Positions 1 through 13,740 are shown, counted from the first letter of the stretch. The stretch: DNA of 64,000 bases from Taiwanofungus camphoratus (GCA_003999685.1 CP021222.1:1116001-1180000), one strand, 5' to 3'. Notes: generated from the letters alone by a model not told the origin. A program made the numbers and translations.

Positions 1-2717
1 AAGACTGTTTGGAGACCCCCGCTTTAGCAGTAGAACAGGTGACGTTCCAGTCCTCTCAGTCACGCTCGGCGTCGCGATCGAGCAAGAGCCTCAAGTACAA
101 GTCTCTCGCGTTCCCTCGCATGATATTTCGTGCGACTTCGTTGACGGTTGGGCGTTCGGCGACGCCCTTGGCTTCGGCATTCGCAGTGTTTCTGATCAAT
201 GGTGGACTGTGAAGGACGTGGTCCTTGCGGATTCTCCGTCTAAGGTAGAGCATTTGAAACCTTCATGTCGTGAGCTGTTTGAAATACAGCACGAGCTCCC
301 AGAATGCATCGATTGCGCTCAGCCTGGTTAACGAAACACGCCTCGCCCCCACACAAACACGCATCGTGGCCATCAGGATCATCCAGAACGGGCCATTCCA
401 CAAGGATGAGATCGTCTTCGACGTGCATCTCATGTCTGGCAACTCGTCAATTACCCTTCACGTCAGTTTGCCTATCAAGCAGCACGGCCAATGGCCTACT
501 AGCATTAAGGCGTCGTACTTTTTTGCTACATCTATGCCGACCTCATTCCTCGTCGTCCCACCCGAGGAACAGAACTCCGGCGAGCCCCGCCCGCCTATCT
601 TGGCTTTACGTTGGTGTCCCTGAGACAACTGCCTCACGATTCTCGGTAGATTGATCATTATATTCCGCAGATGGGGCTGGCGTGGACATCTTTGAGGCTC
701 CCTTCTGGATAGAAGCTCTTCCGCGCCAGAAGCGAAGCTGGTTGATCGCACCCACTGGCCGGACTGCCTGGGTAAGTGTATGTTGTCCTTCAGGCAACTA
801 CCCATGTGACAAAAGCTCTTGTTAGGGTCTCGACTGGCATGGCCCGAGCACCCAGGACGCATGGGGAAGTGTTGATGCGCTCTACATGATCTTGAAAAGT
901 CAGGAGAGCTGGCATCCATGGATGCTTGTCGAAAATACTCGGGTATTAGTCCTAGGGCATTCCAATGGTGGACAGGGGGTTTGGTATATTGCTTCAAGAT
1001 ACCCTGACAGGGTGGTGGCGGGTTCGTGCTACCAAAATTTTCTCGTTGCTATTGGCATTTGTTCATTTTTGTTTCTCTTCTGTGTTGTACAGCTATCCCC
1101 GCGGCTGGATATATTAAGTCTCAGTCTTACGTCCCTTTGACGCAATCTAGGTATGCATTTTACTCAATTAAGCTCTGCCAATTGTGTGAGCAGTCCACGT
1201 ATAGATCAGCGCATTATCTTGACCCGTCTCTCCGAGCAATCTTGGAATCCTCGCTTACGGCGGATGACAATGATCTCTTCCTATCAAACTTGGTCGACAC
1301 ACCTATTTTGGCAATTCACGGGTGCGTCTTGCTGGAGTCAATTACACACCGGCATCTTTCCCATGATTTCCCGTGCGCCTAGAGGAGATGATGAGAACGT
1401 TCCCGTGTGGCATACTCGTGAGGCAGTCAGTGTTCTCAAGACGTGGGATCCACAAGCAAATGTGACGTACGCGAGACTGCTGTCCTCTGTTGAATGTGTG
1501 GTCAACTGTACCCGACAGGTATCTTGAAGATTCGGGGGAACCACATTGGTACCCGTCTGTTTTCTTGAACGACCATGTTCAGGGATTTATACGCGACACC
1601 ATCGACCGTGAGTCTGGGCTGCAACCGGCACAGATTGGATCTGGATTTTTCACACTGACTGTGTCAATCCCGTCGGAAAGTGGCTCGTTGCACGGCTGGC
1701 AAATTCACAGCTTACTGGTACCTGGCAGGTGAGTAAGAGATTACCGTACATGTAAGGACTAGCTTAATTGGGTTGGAACATGAACGAACTGACTAGGTTG
1801 GCACGCTTGACTGTGCATATCAACGACGGATCAATAGTTGTCCGAACAGTGAATGTCGAAATCTTCTCTGTCAGACACTCATTTCTACGCCAGTGCGAAA
1901 AGCTCGTTATTGACAGTAGTGCATTGTCTCTGCATCACAATAACCGTAATGACTTTGCTAGCTTCCACTTTTCTCATCACAAGGGATACTGGAAAGTAAG
2001 TATATGAAGTAATCTCTCTCATTCGAAGTCCATGACAGATAGTTCGCAGCTGCTTTCCAGCGATAGAGAATTCTGCCATCAACCTTCAGGCCGAATGTCC
2101 CGAATTCTAGCGTCCACCGGTCCACTTGTGATTGTTATTGCTGATAAACGACCTTCACCAGCATTCTCTGCTGCGCTCCGGATTGCTCACAATCTTAATG
2201 CATATCACAAACTCGATGTGGACATTATCGATGATCTAGAAGCCGTAGGACGACTCACGAACAAGATGCTTGGGGTTGGGAATATTGTTGTGCTTGGTAG
2301 TGCAGACAGTGCTTTTTCTCAAAGAATTCTCCGTGACAAAAAGACGGCATTTACGCTTGAGAATCATTCAATCTACTTGAATGGCCAGGCAATTCGTACA
2401 CCTTCTACTGCTACTTTGTTTCTTCATCCACACCCCCACAGCTCGACCGCCCTAATGCTGTTTATTCATTCTCTTAATGATCAAGTCCTCGAGAGAGCGA
2501 TCAGACTATTTCCTATTCGCACTGGAGTCCCATCTCCAGATTGGATAATGGTAGATGCTCACGCAGATATTGTGGGATCAGGGGCAGTTGAAGGCGCAGG
2601 GTGAGTTTTTACTGCAACAGGTCTCCCACCTTTACCCTGACATAGTTGTACCTCAGAGTCTGGGGTAACAACTGGAACTGGAGCACAGCCATGTCCTCCT
2701 TCTATATTATAATGTAG
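1..2717 (+). CDS. Alpha/beta hydrolase of prolyl-oligopeptidase (S9-like) type, 3' part
   Basis: The 5' end lies outside the window, and the sequence enters in an open frame from base 2. The catalytic domain is spread over several exons. After an intron at 609-670 the oxyanion-side motif LHGAG is formed across the splice. A second intron is at 772-825. The nucleophile elbow GHSNGG has its serine at 961-963. The acidic residue lies in HGGDDENVPVWH, spliced around 1322-1381, and the histidine in EPHWYPSV near 1540. The last exon (2657-2717) completes a split glycine codon and ends in a tryptophan-rich tail, VWGNNWNWSTAMS. Fungal relatives are large S9-like hydrolases, often secreted; the N-terminus needed to judge export is missing here. 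The substrate is unknown. The fold and triad are well supported; peptidase activity is an inference. Confidence 0.82.
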
Positions 2718-3010
2718 TATGTATAGATGATACATCGACTTGAATATACAGAACACATTTATAGTAAGTAAGCAGTAGCAGCGTGGATCCGCAGAACCCG
2801 ACCGTAAGCAAAGTTCGAGTCGTCACGTATGCTTTTTGTAACACTAAGATGAGAATGAATCTTGTTACAATACAGTGTGCAATGAGAACAAAACCCAAAG
2901 AGAAGACAGGAGGGGAGGGCACTAATATATATCACAGATAGCGAGGGCGACAGCGAAAGAGAGAATCTACGACTGGAAGATTGATCGCGCGACCTAACGC
3001 AAATCGGACG

Positions 3011-6000
3011 TTATTTCACCACCCGCACATACGAATAGTAGGAGCGTACGGTTTCAAGAAGGAGAGTTACTTCCGGGGCAATACGTATGAAGTCTTGGCT
3101 CCAGAAATCATACTTCGTATTGCGGAGAAGCTCAATGAATGTCACCAAGGCGCCCCATGGATGCGGGCGGTGTACAAGGAATCGCTCCAATAGAACTTTT
3201 GTCATCACCTCTCTGATCTGGTCGTTGTTGACTTCCAAGAAGAGATAAAGCATCAAGGAACTGAACCAATGTGTATGAGCATTCGGGTAGCGCAGGTGCA
3301 AGACCATAGCGCTGAGAAGGTGGTGCTGGCCTGTGGAACGGAACCGTTATTCGGGCTGTGCTGGGAGCATCGCTTTTTGACTCACCTTCGATGTCCAGGT
3401 TAGTTGCCAGATACTGCAATGCCACCACACCTGGGTCACTTGATGCAAACAGCGAACTTCCACTTCTGGCCTTTGCCTGGGCAACGGATGACACTCCGAT
3501 GTACATAACTAGGGAGTTCATCAGGGTCAAGTTATAGCTTTCAGGAGAACCCTCTGGAACTCCGGTGAGCCGGAGACGATCCTTCAACGAAGGCAAGAAA
3601 GACGACGATCCGCGATTCAACAGGTATTGATCCAAGTAAACTCGAAGATCACCAGTTTTAAGGCTGGATGCAAAATCTGACAGAATTGGTGGGATGGGCC
3701 CCATCTCGGGAATGGACTCGAAGTCGATGTTGCGGAGATGAGGGTCGGGAAGGGTGATTGTAGGCGGGAAAGCGCTTAGTATGATGTTGCGTAACTGAAT
3801 ACATTGAGGAGGTATGACATCACAGAGGGTGAAATAGTATTCGCTGAGGAATTCCGGGAAATCGTGCAGTAAAACGAGGAGGAGACGGAGGGAACCGCGG
3901 TACAGGTCTCGAGATGCTGGTTGTAGATCTGCTGCCTTCAAGAAGGGCGATAGGAATTTGAATAACGACAGCAAGAGCTTGTAGAATGCGGACCATCCCT
4001 GCGGTGTCCGGAAGATTAGACAGCTCTCGGTCGTCCATGGAAAAATGTCTCACCTCACGATTCTCAGAAAGCAATAGCTTCGGCATGAACAGACGATGGG
4101 AAATGAGGCTCATCCAGGAGAAAGCGAATCCAGGGAAATAGGTGGGCTGAAGGGAACTGAAAGTGTCACTGATAGTTCCTTCAGTTTGTGATCAGACGTT
4201 CCAGAAGGATGAAAACATACCCAATAGCTAGAAGTAATTGGAAGTAGGCTGTTCCCAGGCTGGCTTCAATGGTGTGCAGATCGTTGAGCAGACTGCAGAA
4301 GAAGCGGAAGAACGGCTTCTGTTGAAAAAGCGGTCCTTGCTCTTCATGCATATTGGCCAAAACGAGCACGAAAATGGAAAGAATTTTCGTCAGGTAATGC
4401 ACCTTGGCTTGATCATTGTTGATGCCAGACGCGTCACCATGGTATTTGATGATGTACACGATCAACCTGGACATTGCATCCAATGCTTGGAATGCAAAGC
4501 CATATTCACCAGCATTCACGCATTTGACGTAGCTGTTGACACTAGATTCTGCGCAAACTCGGAAAAAGAATGAGGACACGTCTTCCACTTTGAGAATTCC
4601 TTGCTTCGTTAACTGTGTTATAAAAGGCACAAAAGATTTCTCCGGTGAATGAGATCGCTGGAAGATTGTGACCCATTGCTGGAACCAGATGAATAATTTT
4701 TCCCTTAGCTGTTCCGTCTCGGGCTTGACAGAAACCTGCCGCACAACTTGGCTATCAGGAGTAACCAGCGTAGAAGGTCGCCGAACGCCACGAAGATCAT
4801 CCAATAGCCTGTGAACCCTGAACGTCAAAGCGCATCAGTGAAGGTCAAAATCAGATGTCAACTTAAACTGACTCATCATTAACCTTGCCTGCTTGCGTCA
4901 ATTGATTAAGAATTTCGAGCGTGTACGCGAACTGGCTCTGGGTAGCAATTTGGGGATCACTGGACAGACATTCTCGAATAAGCTCTGCAGCGAAGATCAG
5001 TAGGCTCGGTCGGGGGTCTGTGTACAAGAACTTCGCCAATTGCTGATCCTCTTGCAGGACGCTGACAAGACCACTGCGTAACAAGGTGACGGTGACGGGA
5101 ACATTGAACTTTCGCTGACAACAAAGGGTCAATGAGAGGGATGGCGTGATATAATCTTTCAGTACACACCTCATCCTCAGCATAAATCAGCCAAGTGATT
5201 GCTTCTTTGGCGACATCCTCGAACGAGTGACACAATTGATCCAACAGAGCGACATATATCTCGCGTCCCAATTGGGAAGGCGTCTTGTACAGCAACTGGA
5301 CTATCTTTTGCGACATCAGCAGGGGTGTGCGGTGACGGTCGATTGAATTATTCGCAAGAAAAAGAATCTGGCGGACGAGTTGACGGATTTCATGACTGGA
5401 TGGGAGCGCAGCCAGTGATTGAATAGGAAGTTGAAGTAATACTGCCTCAAGGTCTTTGACAATGAGCTGGGAACAAGATCAATCTCAACTTGAAGTAATG
5501 ATAACAATACACATACACTGAAGCGATCCATAGCATCTTGATGGCGCAGGAAGGACTGGTCAGCAGCAGCTTGTTCTGGTAGTGGTGAGGGTGTATAAAA
5601 AGATGCAGATAACTGATCATTGCGAGGGTACGAGACCGTCGAGCTTGGTCTGCTCGAGAAAACTCGGCGTTTGGAGTCCAGACCTACTGCTTAATGAGAA
5701 AACATAAAATAGCTCAACTCGGCAACGTTACCAAAGTCCTCGTAAACAGCAGCTTGAATGGGCTGGATACCATTAGGCTTGATGCGTAGAGGTTCAGGGA
5801 GTGTGCCCACGAAATTAGATTGGGGTGCAGAAGGATCCCAGAATGGCTGCCCAGGACGTTGCTGCAAATAAAGGTCAGACAACGATATATGTGTCATGAC
5901 CATTTCTCCTCACCTCACGATGACGGCGGCGAATCTCATAAGCGGAAGCGAAACCTTCATCAACGTCTATGGCAGCACGATCCATGGCAGCCTTTTCTAT

Positions 6001-9000
6001 AGCTTGACATGCCAAGTCGAGGTTGTCTTGAACTATCAAGAATATCACTTGTTCGGGAACCATTTGCTAAAGGGGGAAAAGGTGAGAGAAGACATGTTTT
6101 CTTAGGAAGTAACGCTTGCCTCATTGAAGCCGAATTCGATGAGAAAATGTCGAATGTGGCCCCCAAGGTTGCTCTTCAGCGGTTCTTTGCAGGTCACTAA
6201 CGCAAGGCTTCCAGCAAGCTTTTGCGCCATAAGATGACCGGCCTTGCGCAGCTTGTCCTCGTTAGATTCAGTTACGAAGTCTTTCGCGACCAGTTCGCGC
6301 GTGGAAATTCCGGCAATCGTGACCGACCTCTCAACAACTGGAAGAATGATCTATGCATGACTCTCAGAGACATAGATTTGTTAATACAACTGTTCGTACT
6401 TACCTCCCGCACAGCTCTGTCAATTGCCATCTGAACAGCGCGTTTGAACGATTGATTTGTGTGCAAGGGCGCAAGTTGAGGATTGATAGTGACAAGCGGA
6501 AGAACATTCGAGAGGATGTTTTCGATGTGGGCACCGAGCACTCTCTGCGTGTCAGACGGACTAGTCGGTCCCAGTGGTAACACCTGCGAGTCTACATGTG
6601 CTTGAGCAGTAGGATCATAGTCTCCCATTGGCAACGACGCAATATCACCGACGTAGTCAGGAAGGGGTGGACCAGTCAAGGTGTCAGTTAAGGGGCGGTT
6701 CCGTAAGATTGTGGTAGGCTGCACTGAATCAAGGTCAACATCTAGTGCCTTACAGAGCAATTCAATTTCGAACTTGAGTATCGACTTAAGTTCAGCAAAA
6801 TGATACAATTCTGCGAGGAGACTGATGACGGCCATCAACCAAGGGTTGGGAGGCTTGAAAACTTTCGACTTTGCGCAAGGTTCTAGGGTCTTGCAGACAA
6901 AGGGTATCGCTACTAGGAGTCTACCATTGTCGTAGCCTTCGACGAGTAGGTCTTTGAAGGATAGGTTCCTGTGTTTGATGGGGCGATCCCGAGCCAAAGT
7001 AATCTTGCCTAACCATGATGCAATGTTTTTCAAGGTAGTGCGCTCCGAACTTGACTGCAGTGTCTTCTCCGAATTCAGCAACGCTGCAGATTTCATGAAG
7101 GTCTCCTGGAGAACCAAGAGGAACAATGACTGAACATCCAAAGAATCCAGAAAGCGCAAGTATAACTGGTGATTGTTGGGCTCTGTACTGACACGTTGGT
7201 CGACAAGATAGTTGGCGAACCACCTAGAATACTGTTCCTGGAATTGCTCGCGCATGTCAGCCAGCTTCGAATCGAAATTGGAAGGCGCCAGATTATTGAC
7301 GATGAATAAAATCTTGTCTGAGACTTCTTCGGGAGGGGACTCAAGTTCGCCTTCGATCCGGTCGGGTTGAATGGCAGTGAATACAGGCAGAGATTCGGGT
7401 AAGGGAACGGCTGCCAAAGTGCGGAGGTCTGCAGTGCTACCAACGTCGTCACCCGCATTGGCAATAGCACGCTGTATGCTAGCTGCAAGATCTGGTCTGG
7501 CCTCCAACAAATGAGGTATTCTGAGCAGCGCCTGGCACAATGGCTGCCATTCGGACAGGCGAGATTCAAATCGCGACAGAGCCTGAATTCCAAACTTGAA
7601 CAGGTTTGTTTCTGGAGGACAATTCAATGCATCGAGGACGTAGCGAATCGCGATTCCAAGGGGTATATAATCGACCAATTGGTACTGGATGAGAGAACCA
7701 AACAAGTAACCAGTCATGGCTAATTCGCGAGGAGGATAGAACGACTGGAAGAACTTGTACTCGTCAAAGAGGAAGTGTAGCATGCATGAGAAGATCTCAT
7801 GATCCCGAGAGTTAGACGAATTTTTGTTGCGTTGAAGCAGCGCGATGACGTCGTCGATGGTGATCTGCTCGTCGTACATCTGCTTGTATATGCCGTCGAC
7901 CTCAGCTTCGATCTCAGCAGAATAGCTGACTACAGTGAATCCCGGCTCAGCGTCGGAACCTGGTGCAAGATGCATGAGACGAGGATGAATTTGTAGGCAG
8001 GCGTTCCGAACTTCCAGGCAATAGTCGACATCACTCTCATGCATGATACTGGAGCTATTGAGCAAAAAATGAGACAGATCCTGATGGAAAAAGTGGAATG
8101 ATTCTACCTGTTACGGAGGACACGAAGGAAAATTGTGATTGTTTGGGGGTTGAGGGGCATTGTACGATGTTCAACCACTGGGTCTGAAATCCTTGTCGCT
8201 TTCTCGCTGTCCATTTTCAAGTCCAGGAAAGCGATGACGGAGTGAAGGAAATCCGCCCCATGTGCAGTGACATTGTCTGCTAGCCATTTATCCAGGTTCA
8301 GATACTCACGGCGGGAAGCCAGAGCTGCAACGTCAAGCGCAAACGTGAATGGTCGAACCTCGAGAAGAGAATCAAGAATCTGAGGATATTATGAGCTAAA
8401 GTCCGTGTGATAGTGAATATCAAAGATGATACATACCTTAAGATCCTGCGCCACATCCAGAATCCTGGTGATATTCAACGGGCTCTCTTCATAGAAGTCA
8501 CGAAAAGCGGTTGTAAGATATGTCGGCTGAATCTGCCAGATTCGCATGAAGACGAGTTGGTGATTTGGATGGCCTGCCAGAAACATGGCCAGGAGCCTCT
8601 GGGTATACTCCAGGCGAATCTCGCACCAGGTCGGTTGCTAGCACAACGTCAGAAAGAATTTGTCCGTCTGATACAAATCAACTTACTGGTACTTGAAGGA
8701 GGCCCATATGAACAAGCTCGGCACTGATTTTCACAGCTTTATCAAGCATCTCCCGAACAAAATTTCGTACTTCCCCGGACTCTGAGTCTGCCAAGCGGAC
8801 AAGCACTTCAAACAGGTCCAGAGAGTTCCAGGTGTGACCTTGGACATTCGCTGCAAGAGACTTGATCGTCGGGCTAGCCCCCGCAACGTCGTCAACGGTC
8901 ACAATCCTGTGTCCGGGTAGAGATACAAAATTGAACGTGTCTGCGGGAAGGGAGAGAAGCGCGTCCAATAACCGAAGCTGATATAGAGAATTTGACCACG

Positions 9001-10258
9001 TCTGCCAGAAGCCTGTGACCGCATGGGTCTCAGCCTCCGGTGGGCAATTCAGCAGTATGGCAATAAGCAACTTCAGCGTGGCCGTGTCGACGCCCTGGCG
9101 GTCTTGCATATCAAACGCCTTGATTACACTTGCCCAATTGATATTCATATTCTGGAGCAATGTCAACAAGCGAAATTCGCTAGTGCACTGACGCCTACTT
9201 ACGAGACTGCTCAATGCTCTGACTATAGACCCGACGTCGGGTAATTGCGCCCCCTCAGAAGCAAGGCGGGCGAGAGTCGACACTATTTCCACAACTTGAG
9301 CATCATGGGGAGGATTGGCTTCTGTGAGACCAAACCGCGACAGAAGAGCGCGGACAACATCAGGATCGTTGGTAATGTCCGGGCCGAACTGGACTAATGT
9401 CTGCACAACCGATGTGCCCGGTTGGAGACTGAGCGTGTGACACATATTCAGTACTTCCCGATGCTCAAAAGGTTTGCTACATACCTCAGGCCTGGCAGAA
9501 TGCGTTGTAAAATCGGTGAGACAATCTCGGCGCCATATTTTGCCAGAGCCGCTGCCATCAGGGCCGGGCGTTGGTTAGCATCAAGGACTGGAACGTCCGC
9601 CGGAGGTTCAGAGAGCAGGTTCGACAGTAATTTTGCGACTTGGTTCGGCGACAGATCCGCGTGGTCAAAGGAGGGGTGCTGGCAAAGCGCTAGCACGGCA
9701 TTCTCGAAGTCCATACGAATGATATTTGCAGCCTGAGATGCCAGCTCTTTTCGAGTAGGTGCCGCTAGGATGGACGACGCAAGCACCAGCCGCTCCAGCG
9801 GTCGGAGGCCCACGCGGTCTGCAAACCTCAACAAGTCGAAATGACGGAATATGTCCCCTTCACCCTTATCGATACCATCACGAAAACGGTCTGCGAGGAA
9901 GGGGTCTCGTGCAAGACGCTGCGTCTCTTGCACCAGAAGGCGGAACGTCAAAGAGGTCGAGGCGTCGTATGCAGACGGGGTAGCCGTCGATGAGAGCCTA
10001 CTCTGGGAGTGGACGATGAGTCGCCGAATGAAGTGCAGGTATGTGTCAATTCCATGCTGCTCAGACAGCTGACGAACGCAAATACAGGGTCAGTGCTCAA
10101 TTACGACCCAACGAACTGCACCAGCTATATAAATAACCACCCACAGAACGTATCTCTATCTGATTTCTCTCAAAGTTCTCCTCCGTGAGAGTCGACAGCA
10201 GGAACACGATCTGAGCTTTGACGATGGTGTGTATATTTGGATTCGCAGGGTTGTCCAT
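3011..10258 (-). CDS. NOT1: CCR4-NOT complex scaffold subunit NOT1
   Basis: NOT1 is the large scaffold on which the Caf1/Ccr4 deadenylases, Caf40 and Not2/3/5 assemble to shorten mRNA tails. The N-terminal exons read IHTIVKAQIVFLLSTLTEE and then LSEQHGIDTYLHFIRRLI, which is typical of fungal Not1. The long exon at 6272-8065 holds the middle HEAT-like and MIF4G (Caf1-binding) part, with WLGKITLARDRPIKHRNL and NPWLMAVISLLAELYHF. The DUF3819/Caf40-binding part follows. The C-terminal NOT1 superfamily domain is at about 3011-3974, with YYFTLCDVIPPQCIQLRN. A 60-70-base intron near 3320-3383 restores DIEGQHHLLSAMVLHLRYPN. The start at 10258 is the first ATG in the conserved frame; upstream in-frame extension would need a GTG. 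The coding length (over 2,000 residues) fits the family. There are many short introns, and some inner joins were not worked out. Confidence 0.93.
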
Positions 10259-10673
10259 AGCGGGAGTCCGGACGCGAGTCGAAGCCTCGGTCGTGCGACG
10301 ACCGACGCCGCCACCACCAGAAGCCGTTTTTGAAGATGAAGGGAAGCAAAGAGAAGAGAATCCAGGTGCTGAGCGCACCTAAACCGCCTTGAACGGTGAG
10401 CACGGCTCGTCTCGCCCAGAGCAGAGGATGTGCGCACCAAAATCAAGCTCCGCTCTAAAATGTGGCGAATATTTGTCGACTCACATCTTCGCTCAGTCGT
10501 ACACCACATAGATTGCCTGGAGTCGGAAACAACGGTTTGTACCAAGACTCATGCACAATGCACGATACATATTGTAACTACCGTATAATTGGCACAAAAT
10601 ATCCATAACCCTTTCAGCTCGGATTGAGCGCGTCGAAGATACAATTAAACTACCACTGGCATCGTTCTCACAG
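10259..10673. other. Intergenic, NOT1 promoter and amylase 3' side
   Basis: Between the NOT1 start and the amylase stop, both on the minus strand. The ORFs here are overlapping frames of the same GC-rich stretch with no recognisable product. I see no RNA gene or repeat. Confidence 0.5.
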
Positions 10674-13030
10674 TTACATCGCAAGAAGGGTACTGAGACA
10701 TACGACGAACAAAAGTACAATCGCAGATATCGAAGATGTCGGGCTTCTTGAGCCCAAATATGCGCCAGACTCCACGGAGACTTGGGTGCCCTGAGCGGCA
10801 GACTGGTTAACGTATCCGCAGAGTCCGGAATTCTTGAGCAGGTAACTGGGGACGAGCACAGTCGGGACACCTCCTTTGGTGTACGACACCTCAAGCGTAC
10901 CGTTGCTGCCAACGACGTACTGCTCACATGTAAGGATACTTGAAAGAAACAAAATTAGCGAGACACCGCACACACTGCCCACGCGAGATACTTACTCGGT
11001 GGTAGCAAGAAGACGAGGGAGAGGCGTATAGACCGCGATACTGACATTCTGCGGCTAGTAAACGGTTCAATTTAGTTGACGTGAACCCACACATACGATG
11101 GGTCTACTCACTGGTGAACCAATGTTGGTCAGGATCGTGACTACTTCGCCCTTCATGATGCCTATGCCGTAAGGGCTCGTCGAAAGGACTTCAGCTGAGG
11201 AGTTGAGCCAGCCAGACTTTCCATTGACTAGAAAGTTCCGCAGCTGTGATAAGTGCATGAGTTCTCCGACGAAGACTGTCAACACTTAGGAGACAGACTT
11301 TGTTAAGGGTAGTCATTAGCTGATAAGTGGTAGTATTTTTGTATCCCGAGGGCCATAGAGGTTCACGGTTCCACTGTTGTGAAACCCCTTTTGAGCATAG
11401 AATGCGCAATCATGAGTAATGTACACACCGGATCTCCACCACCAGAAAAGCCTTGCTCCTGGCCATAATACACAATGGGAATACTAGTGTGACACAGTTG
11501 TCAAGAGACTTCCTACAATGCACAGCTCATGACTGACCCATCAGACATGAAGTTGAAGACCATGGCATTGTACAAGGTTTGCGGGTCTACCGAGAAATTG
11601 GCCCAACGTGCGAGGTCCTGGTCTTCAAGGAAATTGCCTAGGAGACCGGGGTCCTGCGGTCAAACATGAACATGTGTACGTATGAAGCAACGGGAGACGT
11701 CCAGAACCTTGAATTTAGTCTTGGACAGCGCTATCGCGTCCGCGACTGCACTGGTGTTCTTCTGACCGGGAATGGCGAAAGTATTGACCAGTGCGCCGTA
11801 CATGGGATAATTCAGGATGGAATCCAGTGCATCAGGTCCCTGGTACTGTGCAGCTTCACTGGTGATCATACATGAATGGAGTCCATGGTGGCATTATGGT
11901 GACTTACTCGATGTCATCATCGAATACCTCGCCGATGCAGAAGACTCCGGCCGCGCCACAAAACACTGGCCAGAAGTTGATGTTGACGTGTCTAGCGTAA
12001 TTCAACACTTGAGAGTTTAGACAACTAAGCAGTGTCATGTGGAAATTACACCATACTTTGCGGCTGAATAGCCATGACTCGTCAGTGAACGGGCCGAGCA
12101 GTCTAGAAGAGAGTAACATACCATCGATGCGTAAACCGTCGATGTTGAACTCGCTGACAAGCGAGCTGATCCACGTGCTATAGGCAGACACGACAGCGGA
12201 ATCTTGCGTGTTGACGTCAGGAAGAGTAACGTTGAGATCACCCAGCCAACAGTCTTGTTCACTGGTCGTGTTGCCCCACTGTATGGGACAATACGGATGG
12301 TATTGCGACTGAATCACGAGAACTCAGTCTCACATCCACATGAAGAAGCGCGGTGACAAACCTGCTCCTTGAACATGTAGGGGGACAGATCAGGTGTTGT
12401 GGAGGTCGCCATGACGTTGTTAACAACGACGTCGACCATAAGGTACCTACGGGAGCCCGAACGGTCAACACCGTGCTAAAATCGCATGAAATGCACGACG
12501 TACATGCCCCGCCGGTGCAACTCGTCAGAAAGTGCTTTCAGATCGTCAGCGGTACCAAAGCGGTCATTTAGCTTTGTTGCATCAGCGATCCAGTATCCGT
12601 GGTAGGCATCCCCATACACGGTGCGAGGGCCTTCGTAGTTCTGCGAAACAGGACTAATCCAGACTATTAAGGGGTTAATGATTAATGGATTTCTAATGCA
12701 AGGATACAGCCCGATGACTTCATCGAGGATGATCCAAACCTACTCGCGGTGAATCCTGCATTCTGAATGTAGTCCAAGTTTTCCCTGGTCGTATTCCAAG
12801 TTCCGCCACACCATGTCTGTTGACCAGGATCACAAAGATTTGTATTTGCTCCTGCAGGAAGGGCATAGCGGTCCGTAATAATTCTGCAGACACAGTTTAT
12901 GTATGAGGGTTGGCGGCGTCATCGCGGACACGTACTGGTATATAGAGCGACCTCTCCATTGTTCCGCCGTTGCAGCGAAGGCCAGCCGAAAGAGAGCGAA
13001 TAAAGAGAGAAGGGGGACGAGTGAGTACAT
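10674..13030 (-). CDS. Secreted alpha-amylase (GH13), probably GPI-anchored
   Basis: This enzyme hydrolyses alpha-1,4-glucosidic bonds in starch or glycogen-like polymers outside the plasma membrane. The protein starts with a signal peptide (MYSLVPLLSLFALFRLAFA), followed by EQWRGRSIYQ and, after a short intron, IITDRYALP, the usual TAKA-amylase-type opening. GH13 motifs occur in order: DVVVNNV (region I), FNIDGLRID (region II, nucleophile Asp, near 12120-12150), and CIGEVFDDD (region III, acid/base Glu, near 11925-11950). Region IV reads FLEDQD (11615-11632) in place of the common FxENHD. MVFNFMSDG follows. The C-terminus ends in a small-residue stretch and a hydrophobic tail (ISAIVLLFVVCLSTLLAM), the layout of a GPI-attachment signal. 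About a dozen short introns interrupt the gene. The family is certain; the anchoring is inferred. Confidence 0.93.
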
Positions 13031-13277
13031 TCGAAATTAGACTCGTCGAGGCTATTATGAAACAGTGGAGGCGGTGACGACCGCAGGAGCCCGAAAAAGA
13101 ATGAGTAGGAACTGAAAAGGAGAGTGTGGTCTGGTAGAATCCCTGGGAAGCCCTGATGCTGTGAAGCTGCAGCTTGCTAGGATACTTGTTGGGGAGTTAA
13201 CTTTGAAGTTGCAGTGGAGATGAACGAGCGAAGGGTACCAAGGGGAGAGAGGCTGGCATCAAGCTACTCATGCAGTC

Positions 13278-13740
13278 TTAAAATGCAACCAGATCTAAGT
13301 TTCGACCGCCTGCGTGCCCGATCATTTCCTGTCATAGAAGCCACGACCATGTCAGTGATGTAAACAGTAAGTACTTTTACTTGTTCACGGGTGCCCCTCT
13401 TCTCAACACGTCCGAGCTTGCGGATGGCATCAGGAGTTCCTTAGGGCAACAGAATTGGGCACTCTGCCAACGACATCCGTCCAAGGTTGCGAGGCACTGG
13501 GCCTGCAACGTCTAGAAACTTATAAACGGCAATAGCAAACTCTGAACCTACCGATTGAATGTACCAATCTTTGTGGCATCTATCAGAAGAAATTCCGAGA
13601 TTCCACGAAAAGAAGGCCAAGTATTTAGTCCATGCGGCCGATTGATCGTCTGACATGCTAGGATCAGCAAACGAATTGACTGTCATGATACTCATTCATT
13701 CGCAAAGAATTCTTACGGGTACGGACAGCTTGGAAGTCAT
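13278..13740 (-). CDS. Possible small gene of unknown function, structure unresolved
   Basis: I do not recognise this gene. An ATG at 13740 opens a short exon (MTSKLSVP) with a good GTAAGA donor, and a CATGACAG acceptor follows. Beyond it, more than one frame stays open. One reads SFADPSMSDDQSAAWTKYL and FFSWNLGISSDRCHKDW. Further downstream, GTPDAIRKLGRVEKRG can be spliced to a short last exon ending in GGRNLDLVAF and a stop at 13278. No single set of splice sites I tried joins all parts in one frame, so the borders are tentative. It lies head to head with TMA7, 234 bases away, as real genes in this window often do. It may instead be a long 5' leader or a decayed gene. Confidence 0.25.

Noticed and set aside
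458-997. Minus-strand open frame of 179 codons
   Set aside because: Antisense to the hydrolase exons that carry the LHGAG and GHSNGG motifs.
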